Assembly: GCA_012845835.1 (NCBI GenBank)
Contig: JABAKD010000017.1
Coordinates: 1,416,001-1,480,000, forward strand
DNA from: Undaria pinnatifida
Taxonomy: Eukaryota > Sar > Phaeophyceae > Laminariales > Alariaceae
Length of the DNA: 64,000 bases
Direction of reading: 5' to 3'
Shown here: piece after piece, positions 29,001 through 44,000 of the stretch
Layout: every line of letters starts with the position of its first letter
Position numbering within the stretch: the stretch's first letter is position 1
Notes under the pieces: generated by a model
What the model was told of the DNA's origin: nothing
Seen by the model: only the letters and a program-made list of their open reading frames with translations
Database searches by the model: none
Made by a program: the position numbers and the translations under genes

Positions 29001-32000
29001 TGGGTAGTAAAGGGCGGTAAGCAAAGGGGGAAAACGATTGGTAAGTAAAAAGATGGATGGTAGCCAAAGGTAGGCAAGGGCGACAATGTTTGGGATCTTC
29101 GCGTCGACAAACAATCGGTAGGAAAAGGGGGACATTGGTTAGTGGTCAACTGCGGCCATAGTTGGTAGGATAGCTAAGAAGAACAAGGGTGTTTTAAGAA
29201 AAACAGGAAGATGCTACAGGCAATTAGACATCATCGGAGGGGAAAAAATCGTGAAGCGTTGAAATGTAGCCCCACCTGTCCCAAAATTTCCAACAAGTCC
29301 TCGTCGCCGATAAAGTAGAAGCGAGGCATGGCCGAGCGTTTCTCCTCCAAGAAATCGGAGAGAGCTTTTTGGCACCTTTCCAGCTGGTCTAGAGATACGC
29401 CCAGCTGCCCGCGAAGGTCAGGGAACAGCTGCTCGTCGGCAAGAGAAATCAACCTTCTGTCCACTTCCACCTGCGGCAAGGCAACATTTCAAAGCCGTTA
29501 ACTGTTTTTACTAAACTGGAAATTAACTCGTACCTATTCCAAGCAATTAATAAATCAAACCGAGAGGTGTGGAGCTGTAAAAGATTTTTTTGTCTGTTAC
29601 CTGCTACTCTTACCTGGTACTCTTTTCAAACAGTCCAGTCATCCCGCCGTAGGGGTCCCCTTTTTGGGCCAAACGTTTCTGACTGAGCTGTGGCCACCGT
29701 AGTTGACCTCCTCAAGCGGGGAGCTATCGGTTGGTGTGATCATGTTACGAGTACAATTGATTTGGAACCAGCGCATTAACATCTTGGTCGGGTTGGGGGA
29801 ACGAACGTCTTCGATTTCATGTCTCGGATGAGCTGTTGAAGTGTTAGGGGAGCTCAGAAACTTATCAGAGTCTGCCGAACCTCTCTCGTGGGATGACTCA
29901 ATCAGCATTTAACCTTCATAATAAGGGTCCGAAACGAAGCCTGGTTCGGTGTTCCTGTTCCTTAGGTGTCCTGTGCTGTGGGCCTTCGTGGGGGTGGCGA
30001 ATGAATTTGCAAGCATATTCGCTGGTACGCTGAGTTCAGGTCAACCCCGTTCGAACTATAAACAAACATGGTTCCTCATTAAAGTTTTGTCCCAAAAAAA
30101 CGCAGTTAGCAACGTTCGGTCTGCTTCCACCCGTCCGCAGACAAGAGCTAGCCTCACAAAGGACCCGCCCACTACTGTCCAGGCCGCTGAAAAAGTCAGA
30201 ACACATTCGTTGAGATTAGCCCTGTAGCCCTTTTACGGTAACGGCGAGACGCTTAATGGATAAACTGGTGGGGCAGTTCTGGTGCAAGCACAGTATACCC
30301 ACGGTCTCCCCCCGCGGTTGTTTTCAACGACACGACGCGCTCTTTTCACAGGTACTTCAAAATCAAGATCATGGATGCACACCTACTCATCACACAACGG
30401 GCATTGACAGGCTATCCCTATGGATTGTGTCTTTTTTCTTCCCAACCGTGCCGACGTGGTTGTCTCAAGACGTTTCTCGACATGCAGGAGGTGGAATGTG
30501 CATACAATGTGTACCAAGAACAAATATATGCTTTGTTAAGTATAAAAGGGTTCAACTTATTATCCCAAAAACAAAAACGATGAAAGCAAGATATCGGATA
30601 AGAGAAAAATTGTTGATCGGAAGGACGCCGGTACCGAAAGCAACGACATCAGACGAAGCCAGTAGCCCTTCTAGAATTGAAACAACTGCACGCATGTTTT
30701 GTAGGCGCAAACTACTTGGACCTATGATACTGTCGGATAAAGGTTGCACTATTATTGATAGAGGAGTGATGTACCAAGATCAACGATCCGAAACCGATAA
30801 TGATGAAAACAAAAGCCAAAAAGGTGAAACCACCGATGCCGAAAGCAACCGTTAATGTATCGAAAAACAACGATCGGAAAGCTACGACAGCCATCGCACA
30901 CGATACCCATCGCACAGATTCCCAACGCAACGGCACTGAAATTAACGGCGTTCATACGATACCGAAGCACACGATAACCGTACATGCAACGACATTGATA
31001 GAAACGCCTCGACACTGGATACCAAAATCAAATGCGACACTGAAGGTACAGCACTGTGACATTCGAGCTGTTCTTACCTTGGCCATTATGTCGCGGAACT
31101 CCTCTTCCACACGACGGAAACGTCCCTGCTCCGCCGGTAGCGCGCCCATCCCAAAAATAGGCTCCAAGTACACCCACTTTCTCTGAATCTGATTCAGTGT
31201 GTGCAACGCGTAGTCCAATATGCCAAGCTTAACCTGCAACCAGATGAAGGGGCGTTGTCGTTAATTGCGCCTGTTGGGAGGACGGCAGCGCGAGCCTATG
31301 ACAGGGTGGTTTTTTATCGACATCGTTGTGGGGCGATTGCCGTTCCCACTGCAAATATACTGCAAGTACAACCACTCCTTCCGCATCTGATCCAGCGCAG
31401 GCAAAGCGTGGTCCAACATGCCAAGTGCTTAGCCTGCAACAAGAGTGGGCAGCATAGTGACAGCATTAGGCGGGCTTATAACGCGTTCATGCTGAATGCC
31501 ACCTTTTCCTGGTATCCCGTTACATCAGTACATGTTGTCATTCACACCAGCTTGCCTAGAGCATCGGTTGGGCTAAGAAATGTTCAACTCGAAGCGATTT
31601 TGCGTAGAGACAGAACTTGACGGTATATGTTACCTGTATTTTGTTTTTCTCCGATCCGTTCTCAGGCGCATTCTACGGTAAGGAGGTAGCACTTTTTGCC
31701 AGACTCACTTCTGACTGGCGGCGATCCTAGAGCTAGGAAGCACTCGGTATCGCTGGATTTATTTTTGCGCTCTACTAAAAATTCGTCAAGTACTATGGTA
31801 GGCCAAGGAATTTTCTCATCGGGTTGTACTTTCATTTTGCCCAATTTCGGGTTTTCGATGAGCTACAAGGCTCCCAAAGTGAAGAACAAGGGTACAAGGG
31901 TAGGTGCATACCTGCCGTATCATGCGCCATGAGATGACACTACCATACCTCGTACGCGATGCCCTGGTCCTCGAACGCCTTAAAGAACTGGCTCTCCTTG

Positions 32001-35000
32001 AGCGAGGCCAGCAGACTCTGCTTGTCCCCCAGCTCAAGGAACACGTCGCTCCAGTCCCGGATGAGTGCCGTCCGGCGTCCGTTTTCTTCGTGGTCCACTA
32101 GCTTAAGCTCCGCCGTTTGGGACCATGCACCCAGTTCTTGAAGTGCCTCGCGGATGGTCACCTTCGAAAGTGGCAAGCGTAATTTAGCGTGTTAGACTCT
32201 ACAGGAGGTATCTCAAGAAACTGAGTGTTAGTCGCGCCGTTTACATTGGGCAGTGTTGCAGCTTCGCTAGCGGTGTCTTGTTAGGATAATGTCTTATTAG
32301 CAACGTATGCGTATTGCTTCTGACTTCGCCCAGAATCGTTATATATAAGCGATATCCCCCCGTGTGTACGAGCATTGGTATCGGGCCAAAGGCGTCACGT
32401 GTGCCCTCGATACCCACGTTCGCGCGGCAGAGCACATTGTGCATTCCATCACACACGTCCTGCTACATAACCTCTGGTAGAAAAAAATAAACCAGGCATG
32501 TACACGGCTACATATATAACATCCCCCGAGCGTCGTGTAGGCGGTTTCTGCCCTACCCTACCTCCCCTGTGCACGGCACGCAACTCCCTGGTAGACCGCT
32601 GGAATGCTGGCCCAACTCGACACCGTGAAGAAATCATCTGCGCTACGGACGGGGGTCACTCCTGTAGATGGGCTTGCCACCTCCACCCCAAACATGAAGG
32701 TACCAAACGGAATCATCCCACTCTAGGGGTGCAGCAAAAGGTTCAAAGCATTTTCTGAGCTCCTAAAATGAGGAGCTCAAAATCTCACCAGAAGCATGAA
32801 TTTGAGGGCATTCATTCTGGCAACCCGGCCAACATTTCTACGCACTAGTCCTAAAAAAAACAAAAAACAAGAAAACACTCGTAGCATGAGCATGCTAACC
32901 GACAGCTCCAACGGTTGAGGAGCTCAACCCGTCAGAAACGTTTGGCCCCAAAACGTGAAACCGCTACCGTGGTACAACCCAAGGCAACGCCGTGGCGGCA
33001 CCCACCTGCTTTAGGAAGCTTGCAAGTACGAGGGATGTGAGTTAGCTGGAGTGGACAGCTATTGAACATCTATTCATGGAGTGGCGGAGCAATTTGCCAA
33101 CTAACCAATGGATGGGCTGCAGGCTATACTAAAACAATGCACACACACGTCGAGCCGCAAACGCGCCATCAACACGCCAGGGCTCAGAGCTTCGCAAAAA
33201 CATCGCACGGAACTGACTGCAACGCAACACACCCTAATGGTACAGGTGCCCTGTTCATTTCTTTAGAGTCCTCAGATGAGAAGCTCAATACGCCTTTGAG
33301 GCAGAACATGGATTTGGAGAAAAATAAAAAGTGCAACCAGTGTGAGGAGCAACCCCATGGCCTAGGTACACACAAAGCAAAGCATACTTGGAAAACGAGA
33401 ATGAGACGCCGACGATTTTGGGTCAAGGAGCCCCGTCTTTCAGAAAAACAGACAGCGACGATAGCGTAGCACGTGTAGTGCGCCACCTAGCCAAACTAAC
33501 AACTAGCCGGCAACAAACAAAAAAGTAAACGAAAAATCGACGATCCATAGAGAAAGCGGTTCTTCGTCCGCCCTAACTATAAAGGGCACGTACCGCCGGG
33601 GGAGAGGGGACAACACCCCTGACGATGGTTTGTTCAGAAGGTGGAAACGATAAAGTTAGTGAGATTTGAAACGAAGCCAAAGTCCGCAAAATCGCAGCAT
33701 TGGTGAGTACCCACCTCTCCCTGAGCCCTGGACTGCAGGTGCTTGACGAACTGCAACAAAGCCGGGTCGGCTAGACGGTCCAGGACAGACAAAAAGTGGC
33801 TGACCATTAAGTTCTCCAGGCGCACGCTTCGATCCAAGCCCAGCTTGCCCTAGTCATCACGAGGACGGTTGAGGGTTTAGTCCGTTAAAAATTACACACA
33901 ACAACCTAAGCATTGCCTCAGCAACCTTATTACTACTCGGATTCAAGCGTGGTCGGAATCACGAAAAAGAATGGGCGCTAACTTCAACTTCCCATAGAAA
34001 TCAAGGCGACGGATGACCGAAGAATTAGTGTTCAGGTGTACACAGCAGGATAAGCGAGCACTATCCGTCGGCGCTAGAGCGAGAAAGAAACCCAAGTGAG
34101 GCATGAAATAACTCAAACGAGAAAAGCAAGTCCCAGGCATGCATCACGAAGGGAGCCTTACGAGCAACGGGTGGTGCCTGCAACAAGGCACTCCAGTTGA
34201 AACCAACACGGAGCCGGCCAGGGGCCGTTCGCTCTCAAGCGTGACAGGCGAAAACAACGAAACATGGGCGGTATATGCAACGTTCAGTGGTAACCAATAC
34301 GACAGCGGACCAGACATCCAATGCACTTTGCCGGCTCTAAAGCTTTAAAGAAACAAAAAAGAGGGTACGGGTGGTACCTGAAGCAAGGAACTCCAGTGCT
34401 CCTCCTTGAACGGCTCGCCACGGCAGTACTTGAGTGCTGGTGTAGCCTTTCTCATGCGCTCTAGCTCCTGAGGGGGTAACCCACGGTGGGGCGAGGCAGA
34501 GGAACGGGTGTACAAATTTTATCGCACACTCACAATGCCAGGGCGGAGCACGTCGTGCTTTCACCGACCAGACAGACATCGCGTGCACCAAGCGCATATT
34601 CACACCATAGATGGCCGTATTGATTAACCCCTGTACAACTGGAAACCCGTTTTGGGGACAAATTTACTTGAAGTTAGTACAGGGAGGGAATATGGGGGCT
34701 CTAAAGGGGTTAAGACCCAAAGAGCCCCGACTCCCTAGAATGTGGGGCCGGCAAACGTCGCGCGGGGGGGGGGCGGGAGGGGCAACCGTACTGCTATGAC
34801 TGCGGACGGAAGCAGAAAAGTAATAGCACATCTTGCCAAAAAGGGTCGAGGTCAACTACTGACGTTGGTGTCCACGAAAGCGAGAAGGAAAAGGCTGATC
34901 GTGTGGCAAGGTGCAAAGCTCGAGTGGGCATTGACACCATGTTCGGGCAATGTCGACCATGAGGATGAGCGGTTAGCCCCACTAGGACTGCACTCCCGGT

Positions 35001-38000
35001 TCTGACGAAGAACAACTTGGAGTAAGTGTGCGATATGGCTTGTAAAGATACTTAAAAGGAGGGCGAACATGGATTTTGACGTACTGTAAGTCACTCTGCA
35101 CGCCATGCCTGGTAGACCCAAGCGGCCGTGAAAACCCTACGTATTAGTGTCTGCGTAAAGCCAAACAATCAACACTATGCATTGATCATCCCCAAAACAG
35201 AACTCAGGAACCACTTCATCGCCACCGACATGAACTCCAGGTGTAAACGTACATTCGGCTTTTCTTTTATGAACGTACCTGGCGCAGAGCAACAAAAAAC
35301 TTCATCGGGTGGTTTGTCAGTGTAAAGACACTATTGCCTGGCTTGGCTGGCCAATCTACAAGGGCCCCAACTCTCTCGCGTTCGGCGTGCCTTTGCTAGC
35401 CCTGCACACGACGGACTGCAGCAGAGACTGGTCATGTGGTGATCGATTTCTATTTCTACCATACCTTCTGACCCCGATTCCCGACGCAGACAAGCCTCAC
35501 TATCTCTAGAATACACACTGAACATCACTTTGTCCGCTACCGTTGCTTTCGTACGTTTACAGACAAACCTATCCTTCATATACCCGGAACTCACTACGAT
35601 ATCCCCCCTAGACCTGCCAAAATCACCCTGCACAACTTCCCGAGACATCTGCCCCCAAAATTGTCGGTGCGGTCCAAACAACGGTGAACGCCTTTACGAC
35701 CGGAAACCCGTTTACGGGGCCTAAATTACCTGTATTTAGTGTAGGGAGGGGTTTGGGGGCTCTAGAGGGGTTAAGAGCTAGTTAAACAGCCGGCAACAAG
35801 GAAAACAACATGCCGGTATTCGCCTACGTGGAAATTGATGCACAACTCAAACCGCAAAGTGTGGATTTGGTCGAGGTGTCTGACCTGGTGAACGTGTTCC
35901 GTGACGGTGTCTGCCCGTTGGGCTTCGGCCAAGCGGGCCTTGATCGTCTCGATCCACTTGCTCGCGAGGTCTTGGAGGGCGAAGACATTCGGCCGGAAGC
36001 TGATCCAGTCCTGATCGGCTAGCACCTACGCGAAAAACATTTCGTCGTGATCGACCCGATTACATTGTTTTTTTGTTTGTTTTCCGTACGCATTTCATTG
36101 TTCCAGCTACTTCAACCCTTTGAGAAGCTGATGAGGTTTCCTGCATTTCACGCGGTGCCGAAAGCGCGTGCGGGCGCGCGCTTATGCGTGTGTTCTCTAA
36201 ATCCAGCGCATCCAATGTCGGTGCCGATTCTTCATCGTGCCATAGGACATCAACACATTGTGGTCACACACCGTGACGCAAACACATACTTAGGCGTAGT
36301 ACATACCAGTAGGTGTCTACATCATGCGATTGTCTGGAGCTCTACCGGTATATCCGGTACGCCATACCTTAAGCTCGGAGCTATACTCCTTGTATAGAGC
36401 CCAGCTTGACTCGGTCGCCCACAAATCTTCCTCGATCGCGTCCACCCCTTCAAATCGCGGCGCCGGCATTCCGAATGAAACACAGTTGTCTTTGAGCGAT
36501 TGAGCCTGGAGCAAAAATGGCACGAACGGTGGGTGTTAGAACCCGACACCAACAAACACGTTATTCTTGCTTCACCAGAAAACGACCACAGATTTTCATG
36601 GGTCACTTGTCACATCTCGCGGGTAGGGTCGGATCTGGGTGACCAAATCGCGGCGTCGGCATTCCGAATGAAACACAGTTGTCTTTGAGCGATTGAGCCT
36701 GGAGCAAAAATGGCGCGAACTGCGGGTGTTAGAACCCGACACCACGTAGTACAAGAACACAAACACGTTATCCTTGCTTCACCAGAAAAAGACCACAGAT
36801 TTTCATGGGTCACTTGTCACGTCTCGCGGGTAGGGTCGGGTCTGGGTGACCCGACCCGATCCGTAGGACTTGAAAACTTCCGACCGGACCCTAGCTTACC
36901 CGTGAGGTTCCGAACGCCTCCTGGCCCCGACCACACACGGCCCGCAAGGTTTCAATAATCTCCCCACCGTGAGAACCCCAGCAATTGACAGGCTTCTTAC
37001 GTTGTCCCAAGTTCGTGCACGATTGGTTTGGCCACCGAGTGAAGTTTACCACCCGCGACGCATGCGCTGTACGCGGATGTGTTGGGCTCTTATATACCGT
37101 TTCGCAACTGCAGAAAGGGGCCCCACTCTACACCCCTGAAGTCTGTCCCCAAACATGAGAATGAAGTTGTGAACAGTTCAAACGTTATGGGTTTCCATAA
37201 TTCACTGGAGGACAAAACATGGGTGTTCAAGTATAAATTTGGAATGTGGGTGTAGCGGCTGGCACAAAAAAAACAAAAGTCGCTCTGCTCGGGTGTCTCC
37301 GCCGGGGTTTACCTTCTCAAACCTTACGCATGATACGGTAGAGGTAGCCTTTTTTTCCGCGAAACGTTTTTTCCGAGTAACGGTGGCTCCTTAGCCCAAA
37401 AGTCGCCGATAATGACATTCTTGTTTTTCAATATTAACTTAGTAAGGAAATAACACCTAGGCCATGGGGTTTGGTCATCGAGTCGCACTTTCAGTTTACA
37501 CTTAATCCGATTTGGGTGGGAGGCATTGAGATCTTCAAGTGAGGTTCCTCAGACGTTTAAATGGTGCATCTATACCGTGGCGTGTGTCGCCTTACGACGG
37601 GAACTAACGTGCGAAAAGTAAGAAGTGTGGTTGTTCTACTGCACCTACCATTGGTAGGGCCGTAAGCTGGGCGAACCTTACATCTAACAAATGCTCAGGT
37701 GGAAAATAGTTGGGGGGTGACGCAAGAACCAACTCACTGGCCTCGTCTTTAATAACTTCTGCCATAGGCCGAGCCACAAACGACGCCCCTGTCAGACGAA
37801 ACGCCGCAGATATCGACAAGTTGCCCAACGCCACTAGCCAAAACCAAGACCTAGCCGGCGAATAACTATTAGCACAGTCGGTTCAGACACAACGCGATAC
37901 AACGGGTGGGTGTATCTGGCGCGCAAACCGTCGAACCGAATGTAATGAAAAACGCCTCGCGGTTCGCAAAGAAAAAGAACAGCTGCCCCCCCCCTACCTT

Positions 38001-41000
38001 GTTTTTTTGCTCCTGAAACTGCTCTCGCCAGTCGACAAGGGCCGCGAACACGCGTTCCACCTCCGCCGCAGACCAGTCTTTCATCTCCTGGGGCTTGAGC
38101 GCCCGCCACCTCTGTCCAAACTTGTCAATCGCCTAATGCCGGGTTGTGAAATCAAGCGGTCGAAAATACTAAAATTTGGCCGGGCAGAATCGATTGAAGA
38201 TACAAACCACATCTACAGGCAGGGCTGCGTCGTCAAGCGGAATAAAAGCTAACAGGTTAGCTGTGTAGACTTGAATGAAGAAAATGTATCGACGGAGACC
38301 AAAGGCATTCTTGGTATATTCGATGTACTTGATCTTCAGGGGTCTTAGTGCCCTCCGACCCTGTCTAAACATGTTCATTGCCTAACTTCGGGTTGTGTCA
38401 TCAAGCACAAAAAAACGCTGAGCATTCGCTAGATAGGCTTGATTTAAGATACGTTGTGTGCATGGACCGCAAACACGCGTAAGATTATCGACGCCACGTC
38501 TTCTGGAGCTGTAGTGCCCCCCACCTCTGCCCCCGATTTGACGGTCGCCTCTACTGCAGGCTATGTCAACACGCGTGAAAAAAAGATGACTGAGTCGGAG
38601 AGATTTGATGGAAGATAATCTATATGCGGGGTTGTCTCGTCGGCGGACTAAAATGTTTCGTTATGCATGATTAATTGTGTGCATCGGTGGCAACCACCCG
38701 CGAAAATTTCGACGTGTTTTATCGTCTCGGGCTTTGCGGCCCGCGACCTCTATGCAAACGTGTCGATAGCGTAGCAGCGAAGTATATCATCAAGTGGCAA
38801 CAGCAAACACAACCAACCAGGGGGGGATATTTTATTGAAGAAAACATGTACGTTCGGGGACCGAAACTACGTGTAATTGGTATTGACGGCGTCTTGTTGT
38901 TTCCTGGAGCTACAGCTCTCGCCACGCCTGGCCAAACTTGTCAATAACCCCATGTTGGGCTGCCATCTAGCGGAAGAAACCAACCTTCGGCAGGATAGTC
39001 TTGAACTGAATATGAACACAATCTACGGGAACCGCTGACACGCGTGAGGCCATCGACGTCGCTTCTTGCCTAAGCATGCTGAAGCAAAATCGAACCGGCA
39101 GCAACTCGCACATGGACCCTTGAAGAAGCTGTAATCTATCCACCCGATCTACAATTGAACATTGGTACGCGATATACCTGGTATCGAGTGCTACTTCGGC
39201 GGTGACCTTGGTCATGTCCAACCAACAACCTTGCCGAAGAGCCGTGCGAAAATGCTCAATAACGACCTTCCTACAAACCACTAAATGGTATATGTTGTCG
39301 CCAGCTACTCGCACAGCTGGAACTTTGCATAACTGTAGTCAACGTAGGTGCGTTAGTGGTCAACGGACGCTTTCGAAAACTCGAAGTGCTCGCTGCTGTT
39401 TTGCACCGTCCAAACCACAAACCACACCGTCGTTCAGTTCGTAACAATGTCGGAACGTCGCCCGTTAGCGTTCTGATCCAACATCGTGCATGCGACGATA
39501 GACCCCTCGCGTGATTGGCTCTCCACCGCGCTCACAGCCAATCTTAATACTGCCGTGTTGGCTCTGCGTAACAAGTCACGACAAAAGCTGAGGTAAGTTG
39601 CTCACTTTTGGTGCCTTTTTTAGTCTGCAGTGGCTCCGAGTCACTCGCGAAGGGTGACCCCAATGTGTCTTTGCGGCCTTAAGCGTCCGTGCTGATGTAA
39701 TTGCGCAACAGCAATCCGTAATGGAACGGAAAGATACGCTGCGCCAAACATGTCATCTAGAGTACTTTCGCTCGTGAGATACAGCGTCATTCGTGCGAGT
39801 GGCGCTAACCCGATCGTGAAAAGGGGAGTATCCCCCCTTACAGTAGCACTGTTCTCAACCCACGGGTGGCGGTGGGCATCGTGAACCTGAAACGCACACC
39901 AGCTAAATACTACACAGAAATACGGTAGCGGCTTGCACGAGCCCTACGAATGTAAAAGTGACCCCGAAGCCGTACCCGTAGCAATGGTCACATGCTGACC
40001 TGGTTCAACTCCATGACCTCCTCCTCCAGCACACCCTTGAGGCTCTCCTTCTGCTCTTCCACCATCTCCTGGAAAGCTTCGGCGGCGATGTCAAATTCGT
40101 CCCATCGCCCCCCTTCTCCGTCCAGACCCGCCATTTTAGAAATTGCCTCCGATGCGTCCACCTTCAAAATGGCAATGCAGTTAGGCACTCAATTTAAGAG
40201 GCCCTCGGAACATGCTAGTGTTACCGCTCTTATCTCCGTGCCGCTCCTGTCTCAGAGTGGACACCATGTATGTTGTAGTATAGATGTCACACTCAGATTT
40301 TCTTTATCGTAGGCGTAACAAGGCGTGACCACTTGATTTGACCGCTGTTATGTTCAATTTCTCGTGTCGAAGATTCTCGGGTCCTCCGCTGCACACGATT
40401 TGGTTCTTCGTGAGCGGTAAGACCGTCTCCCTTACGTTGCTGTACGGATGTCCGACTTTCCGTGCGTGAACCTTGCGTACCTTAGACCCCCACAAAGAAA
40501 GATAGCTTCCAATAAACCAATAAACCGATAAATATAACAAACAAAAACCATCAGTATAACATCCAATCAATCAATCACTCAGCCAATCAATCAATCTATC
40601 TATCAATCAATCAGTCAGTCAACCAATCAATCAGCCACCAATCCCAGTTCCCTGACTCTCACGGGCTTTGTGCTGATGATGCGCTTCCATACGAATGAGT
40701 TCGAACGCCATAACACGTCACGTTTCTTATGGTCGCTCGAGTGAAAGCGCACGCGGATACGTCACATTGGGCATGGTCGCTTGCTTTGGGGAGGGTGGTC
40801 CCATTCCCGCCGGCGTGATGCACCATAAACACTCACCGTGTGAATATATTCGCGCACTACTATACGTCACATTTGGCGTCGTTGCTTGTTTTCCGGAGCA
40901 GATCACAGTGGGGGGCTTCCGATAGTGCCGGTATACACCAGTCAATATACTCGCACTATTCACGATACCGGCACTATTGGAAACTGGGTTACTATAGGGA

Positions 41001-44000
41001 GCTCCGGTTGTGCCAAGCGATTCCACCGGTACTGTAGAGAGCAGTGCCACTATTGGTTGCGCCCCCCATTGTACCTGGTTTCCGGGGGCGTGCTGCATAA
41101 GGAGCGCCTTCAATCCTCCGCATTTGTTAGAGAGGCGTTTCATCTCGTCCTTGTTGGAGTCGATCTCCTTCCAGTCGCGTTTAGCCTGCGAGTATTACCG
41201 TCGTGCATAGCGGAACCAGCACACAGCGCGCGTGCGGGGGGGGGTGGAGGGTTATCGAAAACGGTACCGTGCCCCTTCGCGATCGTCTTGTAGAAGTGCG
41301 GTCGGATTCTGACGCGTGCTACGAAGACGGGAACATGTTTTGGCCGTTGCTTTTCAAGGATAGGACTGAGAATCTACTTAGTGTACTGGTATTAACAATT
41401 GGGATCTCGTCGTTGGTTTGCCATTTTGTTCGAGTTGTGTACCTAATAGTACCAACTGTAATAGCTCATAATAATAAATAGTAGTACCTATAGCACCTAG
41501 TGGTATCAAATAGTACCTATAATACCTAGTAGTACCTACAGTGTACCTGATGGTACCTGAAGATCTACCTGGAATCCCGTTGTTGGTGTGTTCGTTGTAT
41601 ACCTAACGGTACCTATTATTACTAGCACCTAATAGCATCTAATAGTACCTATACAATGATATCCAATAGTACCTAATAGTATCTAAGAGTACCTAATAGT
41701 ACCCAATGGTACCTTGGCCGTAAAGCTCTGTTCCGGGTTTCACATACTCGTATTTTTCTGTTTTAGGTGAGCAGACTTAAGACAAGCTAGGGACACCCCT
41801 ACATTTAGCGTGAATTTCCTGTGCGAAGCCACGCCGGTAATGTACCGTGGACACCGCAACGGGGTCGGCTAGGTGCTGCTGCTGAGAAAAACCCTTTGCA
41901 TCGAGCAATAAGCGCAACACGTAGCATGCCCCGATCGCGTTTGTCGTACGCCGGGTGCACATGCCCGTGCCACTGGAGCAACACAATAGTAAACCGACGC
42001 AAAATAAGCCCCAAACGCATATGTACCTCGCTGATATCGCTGATCGTGCGGGGTCGCCTTCCGAGCTTATCCATGGAATCCTCCAAAAACGTGTCGATGG
42101 TCTTAAAGTTAGAAAGAACCGAGTTCCGAAGGGACAGCGTGAGCGCGTCGGCGAGGCGCTGCAGCTGATCCTCGATGCTGGCCTTGAACGGAAACAAGCT
42201 CACGGTGATGCAGTCAACCTGCCGATGTAGGAGCAAGGCAAGATAGAATATCGGTGAGTGCCGGCACTCCACCACCACCATACTTTATCCAACTTCGTTG
42301 GAATAGCATTTGTCTATTACAATAGGATAGCATTGTCTGCGAAACGTACGAACACAAAGAAACGGACAAAAAGAGGCATATTTGATAGCGAATATGAGGC
42401 ATGTCTGTATCGGGGATCTAGGTCCGAGAATATGGGAGCAATGACAAACAAGCACCCGCCCTACGATTTGTCTCGTGTGGAACTCGTCGCGTGCAGATTT
42501 GCAAACGCACGCCGGACGCAAGCGAGTCGGGGCTCTTGCTGGCAGCATGACCAGACAGGAGATAGTCGCTGGATTGATCACACAAGCCAGGCATTTGAGC
42601 CTTCTCTTGAAACTAAGCCCGATATCGCGGAAGCATCTTCCGTCTCGTACATCATTTTATGAGCTGTTATATACCCAGGGCGTAGAACTTGTCATGGAGT
42701 TGTAGTTTCAGTCTTTTCTCGGACTAAAATGGTCAAGAGGGACGTACAAGCTCCTCAGCCGAGGAAGTTCAAGAAAAACGATTCCCACATCGGACAGATC
42801 ACGATCTAGATCATCTAGATCAAGTGCCCCCTTGTTGGGATCTGTCATGGAGCCGGGGTTGCACACTCTGGGCCAAACGTTTTTTTTTCTGATAATGTGA
42901 AGAACTATCGGTTAGTGCGACAAAAAGTTTTTAGTGCGGTTGTTTTAGGGCTAGCGCATACATATAAATGATAGTTGTAATTGGTTTGGACGCGTGCTAC
43001 GATAGAGGCCAGCAGTTTTCTTCTGAATGTTTTCTGAACGACGGGGCGTTCCTTAACCCATAGTCTAATCGTCGGAAGAATTTAGGCCATTTTTTTCGCG
43101 TTGTGCACGGTTCTCGGTGTGCGCTTAGGCCATCATGGTTTTTTTTTTCCATCCGGCACCCGTTCTAACTTTCTCCAAATCAGGTTTTGGGAGAGGTCCT
43201 ACGCTCCCAAATCGAGCAAACCTCAAAGGAGATAATTGGTGCTCCTCTATCGAAGCACGCGACTTTGCGCGAACGAACGCCTTCGAAGTCACGTGTGGGG
43301 TGATTATGATTGATGATGTGAAATGTTGAGCTCCTCACGTTAGGAGCTCAGAAAATTCTTAAATCTGCTGCACCCCCCTAGCGTGGGATGACCCTCATGC
43401 AGGGTCTGTGGAGTACCGACCTCGGAACCATATGCTAGGCCGTCCCAGATCGTACGGGCCCCGCCCGGGAACAGCAACTAGATCGCGCAGATCATACATA
43501 TCAAGTATGCATGTTCCCTTAGAGATACAACATCTAGATGATGTAGGCCGTGATGTACCTGAGATGTGCAAAAAATTGTGTAACTTTGCTGTGGCATGCA
43601 TCATACCTTGATACTTTCGGGTAACTTCTCCGCCTCCCTCCTCTTGGCCTTGACTGCCTTGAAGTTGTCCTCAAACCCCGCCGCCGAATTCACGTTGGCG
43701 TCGACGAAGGCGTCGAGATCAACCTGGCCTAGCACCGTCCAGCCTTTGTACGTTTCCTGCCGATTCGCCGAGCAAAATAGTTCACGGTGACATTGGTATT
43801 CCCTACCTGAACCACCTGCTATATGACCCACCAAGCAGCACCAGTTGAAGACAGTAAAGTATACGGCCAAAACCACGTGCATACAGTATTGCGCTGTTGA
43901 CTAAAAAATCACTTGCGTCCTATGTACAGTACTTTTTTTCTGGGTTCCCCAGTCAAGGTCAAGGCCACCTGCGGTGTGTCCTGCATTATTGCCTCCCGAC